Below are positions 18,737 to 28,188 of a stretch of 64,000 bases of DNA, piece by piece. The position numbers and the translations under genes were made by a program. The first letter of the stretch is position 1, and every line of letters begins with the position of its first letter. This stretch comes from Pseudoalteromonas piscicida (GTDB lineage: Bacteria; Pseudomonadota; Gammaproteobacteria; Enterobacterales; Alteromonadaceae), in NCBI RefSeq assembly GCF_000238315.3, contig NZ_CP011925.1, positions 496,001-560,000 on the forward strand, read 5' to 3'. A model generated the notes under the pieces. That model did no database searches. It was not told the DNA's origin and was given only the letters and a program-made list of their open reading frames with translations.

Positions 18737-19129
18737 AGTGACCCCTGAGTGTTTCAGTTACTAGGTTGATAACATTAATAGAACTGCTTTGAATGACATC
18801 TTTGTGGGTTTTTTATACAAAGATGTCATTTGAGTGTAGTTGATGTTTTGAAGCCTAGTATCGACAGTTATTAAAAACCGTCACCTAAAGCAGGGACTTA
18901 TAGGATTTTTGTTTTTATTTTTGCAATTGTTTTTTTTTCGTAAAAATTTAATAGAACAAATTTATTAACAATATTTCAATGTAATTTGATGAATAAAGTT
19001 ATTAATTGGTCGGGTTTAATATCGTTCGTTTTGTTAATGTCAATTATTGGGTTGGCGTTCATTTTTGACTAGAGGAGGCTGGCTGTGTTGTTACTTTCAA
19101 AGCTACATCAACTTCCTCTGTTGTTATAT
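18737..19129. other. AT-rich intergenic region with a 14-bp perfect inverted repeat
   Basis: No gene is supported in these 393 bases. The arms 18792-18805 and 18817-18830 are a perfect 14-bp inverted repeat (AATGACATCTTTGT) with an 11-base loop, about 56 bases upstream of the surface-protein start and so probably in its leader. The minus-strand sequence beyond it has no T-run, so it is not a plain terminator. Confidence 0.5.
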
Positions 19130-20089
19130 TTATGTTATTGGAGAAAACTGAAGCCGCTGTTTATCAATCATCATTTCCAATAGGTACGAAATACTGGTAT
19201 CAAAATCTTGATACGCTTTACCGAACTTTGTACGCAATGTAGCTTGTAATGATTCTTGTATCTTTGCTGGCGTTGTACCTTTTACTAGTGCTTCATGTAC
19301 TGCATTCGAGGCATAAGTTAAAAATTGAATATCTCTAGAAACTGATTTCACCGAGGTATTTTCCCCGTGTCCGGTTAGTACGAGGAGAGGGCTTAATTGC
19401 TCCACTTCTTTGAGTACCGAAATGAGCTGGGTAATGTTACCTCTAGGTGTCATGATGGGCATAAAGTTGGAGTTTACTACGTCACCACCAATTAGAATGC
19501 GTTGTTTGGGTAGCCAAAGCATAACATCACCTGGCGAATGGCCATCGTTGGCGAATACAAATTCAACTTCAGTATCACCAAAAGTACGGGTTTGTTGATG
19601 TAAAATGATTGAGGTAGGGATGACGAGTGTGCTCTCACCAGTTGCGCCTTTAGTCATATTAAAAAATGCCTTAACATCAACCGGTCCATCGCTTTTCATC
19701 GTCTCAGCGGACAAAGAGGTGGAGATAAGCTCTGCACCGAGCTTTGCAAAAGCGGCATTACCAAGCCAATGATCGGCATGGCTATGAGAGTTGACTACCC
19801 AGCGAATTGGCTGTTCAGTTACACGTTTAATTGCTGCGATAATAGCGTTACCAATGTGCTCGGATGAACCAGAATCGAACACTAACACACCTTGAGTCGT
19901 AATAATAAAATGACTGTTTGAATTCCACCCTTTATTTTCAACTGTTGGTCTGCCATAAAAAGGAGATATTACGCTATAGACATTCTTTGAGACCGAAACG
20001 GCTTCTAACTCAAGTGATTGAGATTGTGCACTGACGTGAGCACAGAAGAGCCCAACAATCATGAGCCCTGATTTGATTCGATTTAGCAT
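19130..20089 (-). CDS. Secreted metallo-beta-lactamase-fold hydrolase
   Basis: A 319-residue exported protein with a signal ending at HVSA (about residue 20). It has the MBL zinc ligands HSHADH at about 102-107, a later GHSPGD histidine at about 184 and GGDVVNS with Asp at about 201, and a final LTGHGE histidine near 241. The motifs fit the glyoxalase II/quinoprotein-relay-like subgroup rather than a proven beta-lactamase. It is divergent from the alpha-amylase gene across 265 bases. The substrate is unknown, so no resistance claim is made. Confidence 0.85.
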   Translation of the reverse strand: MLNRIKSGLMIVGLFCAHVSAQSQSLELEAVSVSKNVYSVISPFYGRPTVENKGWNSNSHFIITTQGVLVFDSGSSEHIGNAIIAAIKRVTEQPIRWVVNSHSHADHWLGNAAFAKLGAELISTSLSAETMKSDGPVDVKAFFNMTKGATGESTLVIPTSIILHQQTRTFGDTEVEFVFANDGHSPGDVMLWLPKQRILIGGDVVNSNFMPIMTPRGNITQLISVLKEVEQLSPLLVLTGHGENTSVKSVSRDIQFLTYASNAVHEALVKGTTPAKIQESLQATLRTKFGKAYQDFDTSISYLLEMMIDKQRLQFSPIT

Positions 20090-20179
20090 CGTTTATCCAT
20101 ATTGTTATTATTTATATCAGTGCTTGAAGCTGTCTACTTCAAAGACCAATTGAAACTACATTTTCTCCAAACTGAGTTC

Positions 20180-20187
20180 AAGCGCTT
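20180..20187. promoter_or_regulatory. Possible LacI-family operator core
   Basis: AAGCGCTT is a perfect palindrome with a central CG, like many LacI-family operator cores. It lies in the 265-base space between the hydrolase and amylase genes. GCTTAC at 20184-20189 is also inverted at 20202-20207. The motif is short and could be chance. Confidence 0.25.
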
Positions 20188-20354
20188 ACGCTGCTTAAAG
20201 TGTAAGCAAGCGTGTCACCTTATTAAACTCGCTTTTTAAAGCCTCAAATTATCGTTCAGCAGTCGAACATCGATGATCTTATGCATACGTATTCAATAGA
20301 TTGTTTAGCTAGGAATTCTATATTGTTAATCTTGTGTAAATAAGAGGCGCAATA

Positions 20355-22358
20355 ATGAAAAATATAAAACTAAACCAAATTGCAGCGGGAGTGTTGTTAA
20401 CATCCAGTTGCGTTACACCAGCACATGCCGCTGAAGGCGACCCAACAACATTCGTTCATTTATTCGAATGGTCTTGGCCAGATGTTGCTACGGAATGTGA
20501 AACATTTTTGGGGCCAAATGGATACGCGGCAGTGCAAGTATCACCACCCAATGAGCATATTACAGGGGATCAATGGTGGACTCGTTATCAGCCAGTCAGT
20601 TATGAGATTGCGAGTCGTAGTGGCAATCGAGCCGAATTTGCCGATATGGTCGCGAGGTGTAAATCTGCCGGAGTAGATATCTATGTTGATGCCGTTATAA
20701 ACCACATGGCTCATGGCAGCGGGACCGGAGTTGCGGGTAACACTTTTGGCAACAAACAATATCCTATCTATGGTCCACAAGATTTTCATGAAACCTGTGC
20801 AATAAACCCTGAAGACTACGGTAATAATGCATGGCGAGTACAGCACTGCGAACTCGTAGGGCTTCATGATTTAGACACCGATGCGAGCTACGTACAAAAT
20901 ACCCTCGCGGGCTTTTTGAACGATTTACAGTCTCTGGGCGTGGCAGGGTTTAGGTTGGATGCAAGCAAGCACATGCCTGCAAGCGATATTGGTGATGTGT
21001 TAGCCAAGTTAAATCAACCAGCGGTCGTTTTCCAAGAGGTGATTGATCAAGGAGGCGAGGCGGTTTCTGCTTCGGAATATCATCAAAATGGTTTAGTCAC
21101 CGAGTTTAAATACAGCATTAAACTGAGCGAGACATTTAAGCAAGGCAAGTTGGCTTGGTTAAAAAGCTTTGGCGAAGCTTGGGGTATGATGCCAAGTTAT
21201 AAAGCCGTGGTATTTACAGACAACCATGACAACCAACGCGGCCATGGTGGAGCAGGATCCATCGTTACCTTTCATGATGGTAAACTGTATGATTTAGAGA
21301 ATGTATTTATGCTGGCATATCCTTATGGTTATCCTAAAGTGATGTCGAGCTACGAATTTAATGGCGACACTGATGCTGGTGGCCCTTCGGTGCCTGTTCA
21401 TCAAAATGGTAACCTCAATTGCACCAGTCAATTATGGCAGTGTGAGCATCGTCGCCCAATGATTGCAGGTGCAATGCAGTTTAGAAATCATACTAATGGC
21501 AATTGGACGGTGGCAAATTGGTGGGACAATGGTAATAACCAAATTGCATTTTCTCGAGGTGATTTAGGCTTTGTCGCCATTAACCGCGAATCTTCTAGTA
21601 TGGTCCAAAGCCTGCAAACGGGGCTTTCTGCCGGAACCTATTGTGATGTGCTAAGTGGAGGTATCGGCCAAGAAAACTGCGCGGGTAGAAGCATCGAAGT
21701 TGATACCAATGGTTACGCACAAATTAATTTAGCTGCTATGGATGCCTTAGCCATTCATCATCAAAGTAAACTGGCAACACCACCAGAGATTGGTGATTGG
21801 CAACGCACATTAGTCTTTATTAAAGCAGAAACTCAATCTGGCCAGGATATGTTCGTTCGAGGTGGCCTTGATCATGCCGCAGCATTGCAGCGCGGGATTG
21901 ATTGTAGCGCCAATCCTATTCTTTGCTCTTTACCTATCAAGCATTTGAACATGCGAAACATGACAACTTCGGCTTGGAAAGTGGCTGATACCAGATTGGA
22001 TTGGCTAGCGGCTGAAACTGGGCAGTCTAGTGATGCCCAAGGGAGTCCGCTGGATTGGACAACCAATATTTGGCCTGCTAACTGGGGCGTGGAAAAACGT
22101 TACGACAGCGATGGTTTTGGCGTCATGTCACTCAATCAATGGGGAGCACATTACTGGTTGCTGGAAGTAGAAATGGACTGTAGCAAAACATTCAACGGTT
22201 GGTTTGAAGTAAAAGCATTCGTCAAAAATGGTCAAGGTTGGGAAGGGGATATTAACCAACAAGACACGCCATACGCGAGCAATAATCACTTTGCTCAATG
22301 CGGAAAATTGAACGTGTTTGAGTTTGGCACAAACTCAGTCTCTATCTCTTCATTATAA
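20355..22358 (+). CDS. Secreted alpha-amylase (GH13), with C-terminal extension
   Basis: A 667-residue precursor that hydrolyses internal alpha-1,4 bonds of starch outside the cell. The signal ends at THAHA-like PAHA/AEG (about residue 25). The GH13 barrel shows the nucleophile Asp202 (FRLDASKH), acid/base Glu228 (VVFQEVID) and Asp292 ([10 protein letters not shown]). Overall sequence and the [10 protein letters not shown] lysine resemble the chloride-dependent amylase of Pseudoalteromonas haloplanktis. Residues about 480-667 match the C-terminal extension that in that species is removed during secretion. It stands alone; its control is not clear from sequence. Confidence 0.93.
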   Translation: MKNIKLNQIAAGVLLTSSCVTPAHAAEGDPTTFVHLFEWSWPDVATECETFLGPNGYAAVQVSPPNEHITGDQWWTRYQPVSYEIASRSGNRAEFADMVARCKSAGVDIYVDAVINHMAHGSGTGVAGNTFGNKQYPIYGPQDFHETCAINPEDYGNNAWRVQHCELVGLHDLDTDASYVQNTLAGFLNDLQSLGVAGFRLDASKHMPASDIGDVLAKLNQPAVVFQEVIDQGGEAVSASEYHQNGLVTEFKYSIKLSETFKQGKLAWLKSFGEAWGMMPSYKAVVFTDNHDNQRGHGGAGSIVTFHDGKLYDLENVFMLAYPYGYPKVMSSYEFNGDTDAGGPSVPVHQNGNLNCTSQLWQCEHRRPMIAGAMQFRNHTNGNWTVANWWDNGNNQIAFSRGDLGFVAINRESSSMVQSLQTGLSAGTYCDVLSGGIGQENCAGRSIEVDTNGYAQINLAAMDALAIHHQSKLATPPEIGDWQRTLVFIKAETQSGQDMFVRGGLDHAAALQRGIDCSANPILCSLPIKHLNMRNMTTSAWKVADTRLDWLAAETGQSSDAQGSPLDWTTNIWPANWGVEKRYDSDGFGVMSLNQWGAHYWLLEVEMDCSKTFNGWFEVKAFVKNGQGWEGDINQQDTPYASNNHFAQCGKLNVFEFGTNSVSISSL

Positions 22359-22365
22359 TAAAGAT

Positions 22366-22386
22366 GGACTAGGGCTAACCTAGTCC
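22366..22386 (+). terminator. Intrinsic terminator after the amylase gene
   Basis: An 8-bp perfect stem, GGACTAGG/CCTAGTCC, with a GCTAA loop, 8 bases after the amylase stop. The T-tract is poor (AGATTTAC). Confidence 0.55.
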
Positions 22387-22537
22387 AGATTTACATTCCT
22401 CAGTTCTGTAAAGATTACATCCAATCAATACATTAATCTTTAATGTTTATATATATCATAAGGTTATATGATGGTATTGATTCTGCATAAGTATCCGCAC
22501 CTACCTCTACACCAGCAACGTATTGAAGGAGAGAATG

Positions 22538-23092
22538 ATGACGGAGTCAGACAATATTTCAGTCGCGATCTTAGCCACTGACGGGTTCGAACAAAGTGAG
22601 CTGATTAAACCTAAGCAGGCGCTTGAAAGCGCTGGATTTAATGTTGATATCATTTCATTAAAAAAGGGAGATATTACCGCTTGGGATGAAGACCATTGGG
22701 GTGAGAAAGTCGCCGTTGATTTAACCTTGGGTGAAGCCAAACCCAGTAAATATGCGGGGCTCGTTTTACCAGGCGGGTTATTCAACCCTGACAGACTAAG
22801 GCAGGAAAAATCGGCGGTTAAATTTATTCAAGCCTTTTCACAGTTTGGTAATAAGCGTCCAATTGCAGCGATATGCCACGGCCCTTGGCTGTTAATCGAA
22901 GCCCAGTTGGTGGAGGGAAAAACGCTTACCTCTTTCCCAAGTATCAAAACCGATCTTAAAAATGCAGGCGCAGACTGGATTGACCTTAAAGTTGCGGTAG
23001 ACGACAACTTGATCACAAGTCGCAATCCAAATGATCTTGATGCTTTTAATGAAGCAATTATTGAGGCTCTGCAACAAGATACTATCAATTAA
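22538..23092 (+). CDS. DJ-1/PfpI family protein
   Basis: A 184-residue protein of the PfpI/YhbO branch. The nucleophile elbow is AAICHGPW (Cys about residue 114), with an upstream GLVLPGG and an acidic residue in DGFEQSEL near residue 20. Related proteins act as glyoxalases or deglycases or stress chaperones; the exact reaction is disputed in the family. Two adjacent ATGs occur; the second (22538) has the better spacing, 6 bases, to AAGGAG. It is followed 62 bases later by a PNPOx-like gene, and both look like a general-stress pair. Confidence 0.88.
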   Translation: MTESDNISVAILATDGFEQSELIKPKQALESAGFNVDIISLKKGDITAWDEDHWGEKVAVDLTLGEAKPSKYAGLVLPGGLFNPDRLRQEKSAVKFIQAFSQFGNKRPIAAICHGPWLLIEAQLVEGKTLTSFPSIKTDLKNAGADWIDLKVAVDDNLITSRNPNDLDAFNEAIIEALQQDTIN

Positions 23093-23154
23093 TTGAAAGA
23101 GTGGGTTTGTGCCGTTTCAAGCAGACGCTAATTGGTATAAATAAGGAGAAGATA

Positions 23155-23619
23155 ATGTCAGACATAAAGAAAACTTTTTGGGAAGCGCTAGACAGCAGCC
23201 CCAATGTGATGATTGGTTTGAGTGATGACAATAATCACCATGAGCCAATGCGAGCACAGTTGGATAAAGATGCCAACGGCGAGTTTTGGTTTTTTACCAG
23301 TAAAACAAATCGTATTGCTAAGTGTGGCAAAGCAACAGCACAATTTTCCAGTAAAGGGCACAATGTATTTGCTTGTATTCGCGGACACTTAATTGAAGAA
23401 ACACGACAAGACGTACTTGATGCTCATTGGTCAAGACAGGCCGAGAGCTGGTTTGAAAAGGGTAAAGATGACCCCGAGCTTATCATGCTCCGTTTTGAAC
23501 TGGATGATGCTGAAATTTGGCATGTTAGCCCCGACTTGAGCGGCTTATTAAAACTAGCCGTGGGCAAAAATGTGGAACCGGAAGAAATGGGTGAGCGAGA
23601 AACCATCCGCTTTAGGTAG
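23155..23619 (+). CDS. Pyridoxamine 5'-phosphate oxidase-like general stress protein
   Basis: A 154-residue protein of the general-stress split-barrel flavin-binding type (YdaG/GSP26-like). PNVMIGLSDD, the strand GEFWFFTSKTNRIAK and IWHVSPDLSGLLKL fit this subgroup. It likely binds FMN or FAD, but its substrate is unknown. The ATG at 23155 follows AAGGAG by 6 bases and is preferred to an upstream GTG at 23101. It probably shares transcription with the PfpI-family gene just before it. Confidence 0.85.
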   Translation: MSDIKKTFWEALDSSPNVMIGLSDDNNHHEPMRAQLDKDANGEFWFFTSKTNRIAKCGKATAQFSSKGHNVFACIRGHLIEETRQDVLDAHWSRQAESWFEKGKDDPELIMLRFELDDAEIWHVSPDLSGLLKLAVGKNVEPEEMGERETIRFR

Positions 23620-23835
23620 CTATATCACCCAATATAAAGAAACAACTAGGGCGCAAAGACGGTACTTGTTTTTGCGTCTTCATTGCTTCCACTTACATGA
23701 AAATGTTCCCAAATGTATTGTTGGTAGTTTAAATATTTAGGACTTTGGGGAATTCTCTGGACAACGGCTAACACTGTGATAACAATGAATGTATTGATTT
23801 AAAAGTAAGTTGTTTCAGCTAATTCAGGAGTGTAC

Positions 23836-24693
23836 ATGGCCACCGGGGATACCTTTGATAATTGGCAACAGGCCTTATCTGCCAGTTACGAGCAATTAAT
23901 CAATCAACTTGTTACTCATACACCGCAACTATTGGGCGCGGCACTTATGCTGCTCGTCGGATGGATAGTGGCGTGGCTATTGAGCAAACTGACTATTTCG
24001 TTATTTAAGCTTTGCAATCGCGCACTGGCGGGCTTGAGCCAACGAGTGCAAACTGAACAAACGCTTCAGCTAAATCTAAAACACGCTCGATTAATAGGGA
24101 AAACCGTGTTTTGGGTCACGATGATGTTTTTTATCGCAGCAGCCACGTCCAGCCTTGGCTTAAACTTCTTCAGTGATTGGATCTCCTCGCTACTTAGTTA
24201 CTTACCAAATCTACTCGCTGGTATATTTATTATCGTTGGTGGTTATCTGCTTGGTAATTTGGCCAGTGCCATGGCAAGAGCCGGAGCGCAGTCAGTTGGG
24301 TTTGCGCGAGTCGAAGTTGCGGGTAACATAGCCAAACTCGCTATCCTATTTACCGCAACGGTAATCGGTATTGAGCAATTAGGGATCAATATTCAATTTG
24401 TGACCAATATGGTGGTGGTGCTGACAGGCGTATTGTGTGCAGGAGTTGCATTGGCCTTTGGCCTTGGGAGTCGAGAGTTGATCGCAAATACCGTCGCGGC
24501 AAAACAAGCGCTGCGTCACTGTCGAATTAACGATCAAATTGAAATTGCAGGCGTTTCAGGCACGCTCACCGAAATCACAGCAACGATGTTAGTGATTGAA
24601 ACCCAAAAAGGGAGAACCCTAGTACCGGCAAGGCAATTTTTAAAAGAATCGGCACATATTACCGCGACACACAGCCATTCAAGTAAGCAGTAG
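23836..24693 (+). CDS. Small mechanosensitive-channel family protein (MscS-like)
   Basis: A 285-residue inner-membrane protein with four or five hydrophobic segments (LLGAALMLLVGWIVAWLL, then FFSDWISSLLSYLP and IVGGYLLGN). It matches the conserved-TM-helix group of small MscS-like proteins, with a glycine-rich pore-like helix (GVLCAGVALAFGLGSREL) and a short cytosolic beta domain (RINDQIEIAGVSGTLTEI). The ATG at 23836 has AGGAG 5 bases upstream; an upstream GTG is less likely. It starts a three-gene run with two MgtE-related genes (gap 9 bases), which hints at a joint role in ion or osmotic balance. Confidence 0.85.
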   Translation: MATGDTFDNWQQALSASYEQLINQLVTHTPQLLGAALMLLVGWIVAWLLSKLTISLFKLCNRALAGLSQRVQTEQTLQLNLKHARLIGKTVFWVTMMFFIAAATSSLGLNFFSDWISSLLSYLPNLLAGIFIIVGGYLLGNLASAMARAGAQSVGFARVEVAGNIAKLAILFTATVIGIEQLGINIQFVTNMVVVLTGVLCAGVALAFGLGSRELIANTVAAKQALRHCRINDQIEIAGVSGTLTEITATMLVIETQKGRTLVPARQFLKESAHITATHSHSSKQ

Positions 24694-24702
24694 GGAGGCT
24701 CT

Positions 24703-25524
24703 ATGTCAGCATTAAACCTCAAAATTGCGCAACACTTTTTACAAGAGGAGCCAGCAGGCGCCGCGCGCTTACTTTCTTTGCAAACACCAGATGTGGCTGC
24801 CGAGTTACTAAAAACGTTACCAAATGAAGTTGCTTTAAACGTGCTTAAAGTCATGCAGCCCCGCAGTGCAGCGGAAATTCTGATAACGCAAACGGATGTG
24901 GATATTGCGAGATGGCTTGGCAAAATGAAGTTGGCTGATATTGCTGCTATCTTAAGGCATTTACAGGAGGAAGAACTTGCACGTTTTCTTAATCTCATTT
25001 CAGTAAGACGACAAACACTCTGTAAGATGTTAATTAGCTACCCAGATTATACCGTGGGCGCATGGGTTGAAACGGATGTATTAATTCTTGAAGAAACTAT
25101 GACAGTTGAGGAGTCACTACTGCGCTTAAAAAAACGTGACTATATCGGGTTTGCGCTCGTTTATGTGGTAAATCAGCATCGCCATGTGGTGGGTCAGTTG
25201 TCACTAACACATTTACTTCGAAAAGCGCCACAACAGAAAATTGCAGATTTGATGGATACTCACGTTGTTTCTCTAAGTGGTTATACCGAGTTGCATAGTG
25301 CATTGAAATCGCCAGTTTGGGCGCAACAAGATCAGGTTGCAGTTGCCAATCGAAGTGGTGATTTTATTGGCGTGTTGCCACATCACAGAGTAAGAAGTGC
25401 ACTTGGCAGAATGGATGAAACACAAGATAAGCCAAGCGAATCTTTAGATTTATTAGATGCCTACACCAGTTCATTTGCCAGCATGTTAGATACATTGGTG
25501 CCAGTTAAGGTCAAGGGGAAATAA
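24703..25524 (+). CDS. MgtE cytosolic-domain-like protein (MgtE_N plus CBS), no membrane part
   Basis: A 273-residue soluble protein. Residues about 15-120 look like the MgtE N superhelix (VAAELLKTLPNEVALNVLKVM, ADIAAILRHLQEEEL). About 125-250 are a CBS-like pair (VGAWVETDVLILEETMTVEE, HRHVVGQLSLTHLL). No hydrophobic segment is present, so it cannot be a channel by itself. In MgtE this region senses magnesium and gates the pore. The next gene, 3 bases away, encodes a full MgtE, so this may be a regulatory partner. GGGAGG precedes the ATG. Confidence 0.8.
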   Translation: MSALNLKIAQHFLQEEPAGAARLLSLQTPDVAAELLKTLPNEVALNVLKVMQPRSAAEILITQTDVDIARWLGKMKLADIAAILRHLQEEELARFLNLISVRRQTLCKMLISYPDYTVGAWVETDVLILEETMTVEESLLRLKKRDYIGFALVYVVNQHRHVVGQLSLTHLLRKAPQQKIADLMDTHVVSLSGYTELHSALKSPVWAQQDQVAVANRSGDFIGVLPHHRVRSALGRMDETQDKPSESLDLLDAYTSSFASMLDTLVPVKVKGK

Positions 25525-25527
25525 GCG

Positions 25528-26862
25528 ATGAGCGCAGCAAAAGATACATTAGATTCAGCGGTAGAGCAGCTCAGTGATGAGTTTTTAAATAAGTTTCCGC
25601 TCAAAAGTGCGCAGCTTCTTGGCACTTTACCTCCTGACGAAGCTGCTGAATTATTACAGCAGCAGGCACAACATATCATTTATCGTTTATGGAAATATTT
25701 GCCGCCGGGAGCCGCTGAACAAATTTTCCAGCAATTTCCGGTGGATTATCAAGCGCAGTTTATTGCGAGCCTAGATAGTCATATTGCGGTTGGGCTACTG
25801 AATAAACAGTCGCAGGAAGCGCTGCAGGTGCTACTTGCTAAATTGAAGGAGCAGCATTCAACCATAGCGGATGAACTCAGTGAGTTGCTGGTTTTTCCTG
25901 AAAATACCGCTGCGAGAATGATGAACAAAAAAGTGCAAGCGTTTTACTCAGATACAACACTACGTGAAGTGCTCGCGCAACTGAAACGATTAGACGGAAA
26001 AGTGCCAGACGTTATCTACGTATTAAACGAACAGCAGGATTTAGTGGGCGAGACAACACTCAATACCTTAGTGGGAAGCTCCTCAAGTAAAACCCTAATG
26101 CAAGTTGCGACGCCGATCCGAGTCACGCTAAATGTGATGGATCATAAAGATCAGGTCGTGGAAGCGTTTGAAGGGCACAAAGTGCGAGCAATTCCAGTAC
26201 TTGATGCGCAGCAACAGCTAGTTGGGCAGATCCGATTTTTTGATGCCTATCAGTCAACCAAAGAAGATTTAGCAAGTGATATGCAGACCATGGTAGGTGC
26301 AAGTAAAGACGAAAAAGCCCTATCAAGTAGTTGGTTTGCAGTAAAGAAACGGCTTCCGTGGTTACAAATTAACTTGTTAACCGCATTTGCAGCCGCTGCC
26401 GTCGTGGGGGCATTTGAGGGATTGATTGCTCAAGTTACCGCTTTAGCTATTTTGCTGCCAGTAGCAGCTGGGCAGTCGGGTAACGCAGGGGCTCAAGCTT
26501 TGGCTGTAACGATGCGAGGCTTAACACTACGAGAAATTTCAACGCGACACTGGTATCAGGTGATGCTAAAAGAAATGATGGTTGGGCTGTTAAATGGCAT
26601 AGCAATAGCGGTTACTTGTGGCATTGGCGTATATTTGTGGAGTCAATCACTCGGTCTTGCACTTGTTATTGCGCTGGCGATGATATCGTCTCTTGTCATT
26701 GCGGGAAGCTCAGGCGCTATTGTACCAATTGCATTGAAAAAATTTGGACTCGATCCTGCGCAATCTTCATCAATTGTACTTACGACAATTACAGATATAG
26801 CGGGTTTTATGTCATTTTTGGGGATTGCGTTGTTGCTGTCAGATATGTTGCCGAAAGGCTAA
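25528..26862 (+). CDS. mgtE: MgtE-family magnesium transporter
   Basis: A 444-residue protein of normal MgtE length. The N superhelix is at about 15-125 (ELLQQQAQHIIYRLWKYLPPG), the CBS pair at about 130-250, and the membrane domain at about 270-444 with five helices. The pore motif is LPVAAGQSGNAGAQALAVTM, and DPAQSSSIVLTTITDIAGF is a conserved late helix. It would mediate magnesium or other divalent metal uptake gated by cytosolic metal. It is the last gene of the run with the MscS-like and soluble MgtE-like genes. Confidence 0.88.
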   Translation: MSAAKDTLDSAVEQLSDEFLNKFPLKSAQLLGTLPPDEAAELLQQQAQHIIYRLWKYLPPGAAEQIFQQFPVDYQAQFIASLDSHIAVGLLNKQSQEALQVLLAKLKEQHSTIADELSELLVFPENTAARMMNKKVQAFYSDTTLREVLAQLKRLDGKVPDVIYVLNEQQDLVGETTLNTLVGSSSSKTLMQVATPIRVTLNVMDHKDQVVEAFEGHKVRAIPVLDAQQQLVGQIRFFDAYQSTKEDLASDMQTMVGASKDEKALSSSWFAVKKRLPWLQINLLTAFAAAAVVGAFEGLIAQVTALAILLPVAAGQSGNAGAQALAVTMRGLTLREISTRHWYQVMLKEMMVGLLNGIAIAVTCGIGVYLWSQSLGLALVIALAMISSLVIAGSSGAIVPIALKKFGLDPAQSSSIVLTTITDIAGFMSFLGIALLLSDMLPKG

Positions 26863-26883
26863 GTGAGGAATGAGGAAATTCGT

Positions 26884-26907
26884 AGAGCTAGTGCAGGCAC
26901 TAGCTCT
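26884..26907. terminator. Intrinsic terminator between convergent genes
   Basis: An 11-bp perfect inverted repeat, AGAGCTAGTGC/GCACTAGCTCT, around two bases. It lies between the mgtE and cold-shock gene stops and could serve both. Confidence 0.7.
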
Positions 26908-26919
26908 GAGCAATACGTA

Positions 26920-27132
26920 TTAGTTAACTACTACGTTGCTTGCTTGAGGACCTTTCTGGCCTTCTTCAACTGTGAAAGACACTGATTGGCCTTCAGTTAA
27001 AGTTTTGAAACCGTCAGAAACGATAGCGCGGAAATGTACGAATACGTCTTTACCGCCGTTTTCTTGAGTGATGAAACCAAAACCTTTCTCTTCGTTGAAC
27101 CACTTAACTGTGCCGTTTACTGTGTTAGACAT
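26920..27132 (-). CDS. CspA-family cold shock protein
   Basis: A 70-residue single cold-shock domain. RNP1 (KGFGFI) and RNP2 (VFVHF) are intact, and the opening NGTVKWFN is typical. It binds single-stranded RNA and DNA, melting RNA structures. The ATG at 27132 follows AAGG and gives the normal family length; an upstream TTG is rejected. A sigma-70-like promoter 175 bases upstream implies a long leader, as in cold-inducible cspA genes, so cold induction is likely but not shown. Confidence 0.93.
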   Translation of the reverse strand: MSNTVNGTVKWFNEEKGFGFITQENGGKDVFVHFRAIVSDGFKTLTEGQSVSFTVEEGQKGPQASNVVVN

Positions 27133-27300
27133 AATTGAAACCTTTTTCAAAAAATTAAATATGTGGTGAAAATCACCGATAAAGCGATAGATAAAACTTA
27201 GCTAGTAACGCATTGGTATATCTATAAACGACTTTTTAAAAAAAAGAGTATCAAGAAAAAACAGTGCAGCAGTAGTAAGTGCTCTAAGTATCTAAAGCCT
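27133..27300 (-). promoter_or_regulatory. Long 5' leader of the cold-shock gene
   Basis: If transcription starts near 27300, the mRNA has a leader of about 168 bases, close to the 159 bases of E. coli cspA, whose leader acts as a temperature-responsive structure. No open reading frame is seen. The structural role is an inference from length and gene family. Confidence 0.45.
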
Positions 27301-27306
27301 GCATAT

Positions 27307-27334
27307 AGTATAGCGTTCTTAAGGCGCTGTCCAA
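27307..27334 (-). promoter_or_regulatory. Sigma-70-type promoter for the cold-shock gene
   Basis: On the minus strand TTGGAC and TATACT are separated by 16 bases, a good match to -35 and -10 boxes, directed at the cold-shock gene. The rest of the region up to 27547 holds nothing I can name. Confidence 0.6.
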
Positions 27335-27547
27335 TGAAGTTTGCAACTTTTTGTTTAAAAAGTGAGCAAAAGTGAATTTTGAGCGGATTTATTGGTGTCA
27401 CGTTGATTAGGATGGACGAATTTGAAACATGTGTTTTCTAGCCTTGCGTGTTTAAAATCTACGGTTGTACAAGACTTCGCTTAGAGCTATCTTAACGAAT
27501 ACCTATTTGCTCGGAAGCGCTGAGAGATAACGCTTCCAAACTTCTAA

Positions 27548-28129
27548 CTATTTGTATCTGTTGATTTCAACTTGGATCACCCCATCTTCAGGCGTTGAAT
27601 TAAAGTAGAAGGGGTGATCTTGCCAGCGTTTATCGCTCCCAAATATTTTACCAATAGCCGTTGCGGTTTCGATTGGTTCATCTTTATTGATATATATATC
27701 CACTCGACAGGCCGTTTCACGGCAGTCAATATTAGTTACGCGTAGCTTGTTTAGAATGTTGTTTTCCATGAAAAAGTAATGAATTTGATCGGAAAATTCG
27801 AATGCCCAAGTTTCGTCTACAGATTGTTCGTTAAAGCCCTTATCATTCGAAGGCGTGATTGTTCTTTCCTCACTTTCTTTAGGTGTTTTGATTTCAGTAT
27901 ATTGGTTAGTGCTATTCTCATCCGCAAACTTACCATTAGGCTTTGGCTTGCTGATAGCTACTTCTTGGAGGTGTGGCTTTAAATTGTCGGAAGCTTTAAT
28001 GTTGCTGGAGAGAGCTGCGATACGCTCCTCCAAATTATCTCGCTCAAACTCTAAGTCTGAGATTACCGTATTCAGATAGATAGAGTAAGCAGCTAATAAA
28101 AAAGTCCCTATTGCTGTAAGGTATCGCAT
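27548..28129 (-). CDS. Uncharacterised single-pass membrane protein
   Basis: A 193-residue protein. Residues about 3-20 are a hydrophobic anchor (YLTAIGTFLLAAYSIYL), followed by a short coiled coil (about 22-50), a polar linker and a C-terminal domain from about residue 100. That domain has a close Cys pair, IDCRETACRVDIYI, likely a disulfide in the periplasm. This Cys-x5-Cys layout occurs in several uncharacterised proteobacterial proteins. No function can be assigned. Two small exported-protein genes follow the same orientation upstream. Confidence 0.7.
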   Translation of the reverse strand: MRYLTAIGTFLLAAYSIYLNTVISDLEFERDNLEERIAALSSNIKASDNLKPHLQEVAISKPKPNGKFADENSTNQYTEIKTPKESEERTITPSNDKGFNEQSVDETWAFEFSDQIHYFFMENNILNKLRVTNIDCRETACRVDIYINKDEPIETATAIGKIFGSDKRWQDHPFYFNSTPEDGVIQVEINRYK

Positions 28130-28188
28130 AGTAAATCCTTGTTTATTTTGTAATTATTATATTTTTAATAGTTTTCTCTATCATTCAG

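Noticed and set aside
13578..18764. Many 60-110-codon frames within the surface-protein gene
   Set aside because: All lie on the opposite strand or in other frames of one continuous 2384-codon gene; repeats make them look long.
19130..20089. Annotation as an antibiotic-resistance beta-lactamase
   Set aside because: The HxHxDH fold is shared by many hydrolases and no beta-lactamase-specific residues could be confirmed.
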